From NCBI GenBank assembly GCA_937859855.1, contig CALMAR010000148.1:1-10049 (forward strand): 10,049 nt of DNA, in the 5' to 3' direction. Below, piece by piece: positions 7,399 to 10,049 of this stretch. The notes beneath the pieces were generated by a model. That model did no database searches. It saw only the letters and a program-made list of their open reading frames with translations, and was not told the origin of the DNA. The stretch comes from an uncultured Kineosporia sp. Lineage in GTDB: Bacteria; Actinomycetota; Actinomycetes; Actinomycetales; Kineosporiaceae. The stretch's first letter is position 1, and each line of letters begins with the position of its first letter. A program made the position numbers and the translations under genes.

Positions 7399-7417
7399 GC
7401 GCCCAGTTTGCCTGCTT

Positions 7418-7490
7418 CGAGCGGCTGATAGCGCTCGTCAGTCCTCAGGTCGACAATGCAGCAGGCCGCATGTCGAGCATCCCTGCGGCC
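7418..7490. repeat. Two perfect inverted repeats upstream of the HExxH gene
   Basis: CGAGCG (7418-7423) faces CGCTCG (7432-7437) over 8 nt, 20 bp upstream of the HExxH start codon. GGCCGCA (7464-7470) faces TGCGGCC (7484-7490) over 13 nt. The first could be an operator or 5'-leader hairpin of the HExxH gene. The second lies midway in the 398-bp gap 7399-7796 and is not tied to a gene. In DNA of this composition such stems also arise by chance. Confidence 0.3.
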
Positions 7491-7551
7491 ACGAAGGCGA
7501 CAATCAGTCCCCTTTTCGGCCGATCCGCATCAGATCCATCCGGGGCCAGCC

Positions 7552-7620
7552 GTGATCGGGAAGGTCACCCGGGGCAGCGATGTCGGCGGGCTGCTGCGCT
7601 ACCTGTACGCGCCGGGCAAG
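7552..7620 (+). pseudogene. N-terminal remnant of a mobilization relaxase
   Basis: The gap of about 398 bp between the HExxH gene and the macro-domain gene holds no intact gene. From GTG 7552 the frame reads VIGKVTRGSDVGGLLRYLYA followed by PGK. This closely resembles the conserved start of actinobacterial plasmid/ICE relaxases ('MI.K..RG.....L..YL.GPG'), the strand-helix before the catalytic His motifs. Similarity stops abruptly after 7620, no HxH or Tyr relaxase motifs follow, and the frame runs on as Pro/Trp-rich nonsense to 7800. From 7617 to 7763 a different frame (+2) looks better coding, with LELAEQVGWISPSPAYILRM and a terminal Arg-rich tail, stopping at TGA 7761; it may be another piece of the same lost element. 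Only 23 residues support the relaxase call. Confidence 0.5.
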
Positions 7621-7759
7621 CCGAGGGCGCAGTGGCCGAGCACGATGCCGTACGAGACGACCTCGAACTGGCCGAACAGGTCGGCTGGATTTCTCCCAGC
7701 CCCGCCTACATCCTGCGGATGCGGGCCGCCCGCCGGCGAGCGCGCCGCAGCACCGCACG

Positions 7760-7790
7760 CTGACAGCGGCATGGCGGGTCCGGCTACGGT
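7760..7790 (+). promoter_or_regulatory. Candidate leaderless promoter of the macro-domain gene
   Basis: A -10-like TACGGT lies at 7785-7790, exactly 6 nt before the GTG start at 7797, which is the spacing of leaderless actinobacterial transcripts. A -35-like CTGACA lies at 7760-7765 with a 19-nt spacer. No ribosome binding site precedes the GTG, which fits leaderless translation. Confidence 0.5.
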
Positions 7791-7796
7791 GGGCCG

Positions 7797-8312
7797 GTGA
7801 GTCCGCAGATCAGTCTGGTGCGGGGTGACATCACCCAGCAGGATGTGGACGCCGTGGTGAACGCCGCCAACCACACCATGCTCGGAGGTGGCGGCGTGGA
7901 CGGCGCGATCCACCGCCGGGGAGGCCCGGAGATTCTCAAGGAGTGCCGTGAGATCCGGGCCACCCGGTATCCGGACGGGCTGCCTACCGGGCAGGCCGTG
8001 GCCACCACCGCCGGAAACCTGCCCGCTCGGTGGGTGATTCACACGGTCGGGCCGACCTGGGCGAAGACCAAGGACAAGTCGGGCCTGCTGGCCGACTGCC
8101 ACCGCAACAGCCTCGCCGTGGCGGACGAGCTGGGTGCCAAGACGGTGGCTTTCCCTGCCATCTCCACCGGCGTCTACCGGTGGCCCGTCGACGACGCCGC
8201 CCGGATCGCGGTCTCCACCGTGACCACGTGCGATACGACCGTGACCGACGTCATCTTCGTGCTGTTCAACGACTCCGCGTACCAGGCGTTCTCCGCCGCG
8301 GTCACCGGTTGA
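7797..8312 (+). CDS. Macro-domain protein (YmdB-type O-acetyl-ADP-ribose / ADP-ribosyl hydrolase)
   Basis: A 171-residue single macro domain. It binds ADP-ribose, and in the YmdB/MacroD-type branch removes acetyl from O-acetyl-ADP-ribose or mono-ADP-ribose from acidic residues. Visible features are the adenine-contact Asp 11 in VRGDIT, the catalytic segment VVNAANHTMLGGGGVDGAIH with Asn 25 and Asp 35, which coincide in number with the functional Asn and Asp of E. coli YmdB, the glycine loop 30-33, and the distal-ribose/phosphate loop AISTGVYRWP with Tyr 127. Length and motifs are complete, so it should be active. GTG 7797 is the natural start, right before the first beta strand, with an apparent leaderless promoter. 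It may be followed by a small overlapping ORF. The neighbours do not include NADAR, DarT or a sirtuin, so there is no sign of a toxin pair. Confidence 0.93.
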   Translation: MSPQISLVRGDITQQDVDAVVNAANHTMLGGGGVDGAIHRRGGPEILKECREIRATRYPDGLPTGQAVATTAGNLPARWVIHTVGPTWAKTKDKSGLLADCHRNSLAVADELGAKTVAFPAISTGVYRWPVDDAARIAVSTVTTCDTTVTDVIFVLFNDSAYQAFSAAVTG

Positions 8313-8593
8313 CCGCCTTCATCCCAGCGGCGCAACGGGCCGAACTGGCGGTGAACTGCCGCCGACCGGCACCACCTGGGCCCGAGCTGCACGGCCGCAC
8401 CTACGCCCAGACCGTGATGGTCCTGCCCCGGATCGGCGACCGGCCCCGGCTGAACCGCGAGCACGCGGTGCCGCCCACCCTGCTGCTGGCGACCGCGATC
8501 TGCACCGTGGCCGTCGCGGCCCGAGAGCACGCCGCCGCATCCTTCATCTCTCACGGCCCAGTCTCCACAGACACTGTCGACGGCATCAGGTGA
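8309..8593 (+). CDS. Possible small ORF of unknown function coupled to the macro-domain gene
   Basis: The gap between the macro-domain stop (8312) and the convergent SDR gene carries an open frame with strongly G/C-rich third positions through about 8535. A TTG at 8309 overlaps the preceding TGA as TTGA, a geometry typical of translational coupling. It would give about 94 residues with central segments LHGRTYAQTVMVLPRIGDRP and PPTLLLATAICTVAVAAREH. I do not recognise any family. It has an in-frame GTG at 8354 as an alternative start. The last residues overlap the SDR 3' end by 8 bp on the opposite strand. The open frame also extends backwards through the macro gene, which weakens the case. 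It could be a real small gene, or a remnant whose codon bias survives. Not assigned. Confidence 0.3.
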   Translation: MTAFIPAAQRAELAVNCRRPAPPGPELHGRTYAQTVMVLPRIGDRPRLNREHAVPPTLLLATAICTVAVAAREHAAASFISHGPVSTDTVDGIR

Positions 8594-9491
8594 AGTAGTG
8601 GCCGGCCTTCACATCGTCGACCCAACCGGGGTGTGCCGGTTCCCAGTCGAGCAGCGCGCGCGTCCTGTCGTTGGACGTCGGGTTGTCGAGCCCGGCGAAA
8701 GAGGCGAGGAAACCGAGGTATTCCGGGGCTTCGTCGTCGGTGATGCTCTTGGCCTCGATCCCGAGTTCGCCGGCGATTGTCTCGGCGATCACTTTTCGTG
8801 GGATGCCCGTGTCCCCCACGCCGTGCAGCGTCGAGCCGGCGGGGGCCTTCTCCACGGCCAGGCGGTAGAGCGTGCCGACGTCGTGGGTGTTGGCCGCGGG
8901 CCAGCGGTTGGAACCGTCGCCGGTGTAGGCCGCCACACCGCTGTCGCGGGCGAAGCCGATCAGCGCCGGGGTGAAACCATGGTGGTCCAGGTCGCTGTGG
9001 ACCATCGGTGCGAGCCGCACGACGCAGGAACGCACGCCCTGCCGGGCCAGGCCGATGGTGTAGTTCGCCGCGTCGACGCGGGGGCCGCCCGGCGACTGGT
9101 CGTCCTCGGTGCCAGGGCGGCCGGTGATCCCGGCCATGGCCAGCATCAGGGTGCCACCGGTGGTGACGAAGGGTTTGCCCGTGCCGATCAGTGTCTCGCC
9201 CATCGCCCGGATGGCGTCGAGGTCTGCGGCGACGGCGTCCATGAACCCGCCGGTGCGCATCGCCTCGTGCTTGAACGCGAGGTGGATGACGCCGTCGACC
9301 TGGGAAGCAGCGTCTCTCAGACCGTCGAGGTCGTCTAGATCGCCACGACGTACTTCGGCGCCGAGGGCGGCCACGGACTCGGCCGATGCGTCCGAGCGGG
9401 CCAGACCCACGACCCGATGGCCGTTGTCGACGAGTTCGGGAATGAGCGCCGAGGCGATGTGCCCCGAGGCGCCGGTGACGAAGATGCGCAT
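8586..9491 (-). CDS. Atypical SDR / NAD(P)-binding epimerase-like protein
   Basis: A 301-residue Rossmann-fold protein of the extended/atypical short-chain dehydrogenase (NAD-dependent epimerase/dehydratase-like) group. The dinucleotide motif is IFVTGASGHIAS (residues 3-14), the TGxxGxxG pattern, followed by acidic-strand loops LGAEVRRGDLDD and the VIHLAF strand. TTGGTLMLA sits where the active-site Ser/Thr strand is expected. The usual YxxxK is not intact: the equivalent helix reads AANYTIGLARQGVR, which places this among the catalytically divergent members. VRLAPMVHSD and the C-terminal TRALLDWEPAHPGW match this group. Substrate unknown; it may be a reductase or a regulatory sensor. The ATG 9491 is preceded by GGAAG and CTGGAG elements. 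It is divergent from the TetR gene across 82 bp, and the shared control region suggests it is the TetR target. Confidence 0.87.
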   Translation of the reverse strand: MRIFVTGASGHIASALIPELVDNGHRVVGLARSDASAESVAALGAEVRRGDLDDLDGLRDAASQVDGVIHLAFKHEAMRTGGFMDAVAADLDAIRAMGETLIGTGKPFVTTGGTLMLAMAGITGRPGTEDDQSPGGPRVDAANYTIGLARQGVRSCVVRLAPMVHSDLDHHGFTPALIGFARDSGVAAYTGDGSNRWPAANTHDVGTLYRLAVEKAPAGSTLHGVGDTGIPRKVIAETIAGELGIEAKSITDDEAPEYLGFLASFAGLDNPTSNDRTRALLDWEPAHPGWVDDVKAGHYFT

Positions 9492-9506
9492 TCGCTCCAG
9501 CTTCCG

Positions 9507-9560
9507 GTGATGTCATCTGGTGCCATCACCGTATACCACCACGTCACTTGGTGTCATCAC
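9507..9560. promoter_or_regulatory. Candidate TetR operator: repeated TGGTGYCATCAC motif
   Basis: Two direct repeats, TGGTGCCATCAC (9518-9529) and TGGTGTCATCAC (9549-9560), differ at one base and are spaced 31 bp apart, about three helical turns. The first also forms an inverted repeat with GTGATG (9507-9512), pairing with CATCAC (9524-9529). The distal copy overlaps the SDR -35-like element and abuts the TetR -10-like element; the proximal copy covers the expected SDR transcription start. This placement suits repression of both divergent genes. Binding by the neighbouring TetR is inferred. Confidence 0.55.
9530..9557 (-). promoter_or_regulatory. Candidate promoter of the SDR gene
   Basis: Reading the minus strand, a -35-like ATGACA (complement of 9552-9557) is followed after 16 nt by a -10-like TATACG (complement of 9530-9535). 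It lies about 39 bp upstream of the SDR start codon and inside the repeat region. Confidence 0.45.
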
Positions 9561-9566
9561 TATGCT
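9561..9566 (+). promoter_or_regulatory. Candidate -10 element of the TetR gene (leaderless)
   Basis: TATGCT at 9561-9566 lies 7 nt before the ATG at 9574, the spacing of leaderless actinobacterial transcripts, and no ribosome binding site is present before that ATG. No convincing -35 element is seen. The element directly follows the second operator-like repeat. If an ATG inside this hexamer (9562) were the true start, the reading would be wrong. Confidence 0.35.
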
Positions 9567-9573
9567 GGCGATC

Positions 9574-10049
9574 ATGTCTCGCTGGAAGCCCGGTGCCGCG
9601 GATCGCCTCGCCGAGGCAGCCCTCACCCTCTTCCACGAGCAGGGATACGAACAGACGACGATCGCGCAGATAGCCGAAGCGGCAGGCCTGACCAAGCGAA
9701 CCTTCTTCCGGCACTTCGCCGACAAGCGTGAGGTGCTGTTCGACGGCTCGCATCAGCTCGAGCGGCACTGGGTGGCGGGAATCGAAGCGGCCCCACCGGA
9801 CGCCGGTCTGATGACCGCCGCGGCTGCCGGTTTCGATCCGGTCGCCGCGATGTTCACCGAACGTCACCGCTTCGCCCACATCCGGTCCCGGATCGTCGCA
9901 GCCAACCCTGAACTGCAGGAGCGGGAGTTGATCAAACTCCAGAACCTTGCCGGCGCCATCAAGGCGGCGCTGTTGCAGCGCGGCGGCTCCGCGGCCGCCG
10001 CAACCCCCCCATACCAGGCGAGCGGGACCGGGTTCCACGAGGCCATAGC
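9574..10049 (+). CDS. TetR/AcrR-family transcriptional regulator (3' end outside window)
   Basis: The frame is open from ATG 9574 (an in-frame ATG at 9562 is the alternative) to the window end without a stop, giving about 158 residues of a protein that would normally be near 190-200. The N-terminal TetR DNA-binding domain is clear: RLAEAALTLFHEQGYEQTT (residues 11-29), then the helix-turn-helix IAQIAEAAGLTKRTFFRHF and DKREVLF. The following helices, including FAHIRSRIVAANPELQERE (about 108-126) and LIKLQNLAGAIKAALLQRG, resemble the ligand-binding domain of MftR-like TetR proteins. A run of Ala and Pro then interrupts the helix before FHEAI. By family analogy it is a ligand-released repressor, probably of itself and the divergent SDR gene, as the shared repeats suggest. 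The ligand is unknown. Confidence 0.9.
   Translation, partial: MSRWKPGAADRLAEAALTLFHEQGYEQTTIAQIAEAAGLTKRTFFRHFADKREVLFDGSHQLERHWVAGIEAAPPDAGLMTAAAAGFDPVAAMFTERHRFAHIRSRIVAANPELQERELIKLQNLAGAIKAALLQRGGSAAAATPPYQASGTGFHEAI

Noticed and set aside
3343..8312. A possible defence island (phosphoesterase, helicase, HExxH protein, macro domain)
   Set aside because: Genes are in mixed orientation with wide gaps and relics between them, no operon, no known defence core such as a nuclease fusion, CBASS cyclase, TIR or restriction gene. Proximity alone is not evidence of one system.
7797..8593. DarTG-like toxin-antitoxin pair for the macro domain
   Set aside because: The macro domain is of YmdB type and the adjacent small frame shows no DarT ADP-ribosyltransferase motifs.
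8598..9338. Long + strand frame opposite the SDR gene
   Set aside because: Antisense shadow of a gene whose minus-strand frame has a clear Rossmann motif.
8551..9516. 321-codon Arg-rich minus frame overlapping the SDR gene
   Set aside because: Off-frame translation of the SDR gene, dominated by Arg/Pro/Gly; no domain seen.

Overview
The window is high-GC DNA with strongly G/C-biased third codon positions, GTG starts, leaderless-type promoters and a trehalose-sulfotransferase-like (Stf0) gene. All of this points to a filamentous actinomycete, possibly from Micromonosporales or Streptomycetales; the genus cannot be fixed from the sequence alone. I see no rRNA, tRNA or CRISPR array. The content is a string of mostly single-gene accessory or housekeeping units, with gene remnants between some of them.

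Layout, left to right. (1) The 3' end of an unidentified + strand gene (1-444), followed by a hairpin. (2) An Stf0-family sulfotransferase (598-1353, +). (3) A RibD-C/DHFR-like reductase (1500-2048, +) with a perfect AGGAGG ribosome binding site. (4) A gap holding a decayed IS110-type transposase fragment (about 2094-2288). (5) An endonuclease/exonuclease/phosphatase-fold hydrolase (2392-3222, +), convergent with (6) a calcineurin-like metallophosphoesterase (3343-4107, -). (7) A frameshifted 3' fragment of a second DHFR-like gene (about 4150-4301, +). (8) A UvrD/PcrA-type superfamily 1 helicase (4342-6405, -). (9) An uncharacterised HExxH protein with gluzincin-like spacing (6691-7398, -). 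(10) A 400-bp gap holding what looks like the N-terminus of a plasmid/ICE relaxase (7552-7620). (11) A macro-domain ADP-ribosyl hydrolase (7797-8312, +) with an apparent leaderless promoter, then a possible small overlapping ORF (8309-8593). (12) An atypical SDR/NAD(P)-binding protein (8586-9491, -), divergent from (13) a TetR-family regulator (9574 to the window end, +). These two share an 82-bp intergenic region with repeated operator-like motifs.

Functional links. The clearest regulatory unit is TetR/SDR: repeats lie on both predicted promoters, which suggests autorepression together with control of the divergent oxidoreductase. The other genes have their own gaps and mixed orientations, so no operon of more than two genes is evident. 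Three remnants (IS110 transposase, relaxase N-terminus, DHFR 3' end) indicate a region that has repeatedly gained and lost DNA. I did not find a convincing multi-gene defence, secondary-metabolite or CRISPR-like system. The least explained intact gene is the HExxH protein at 6691-7398.
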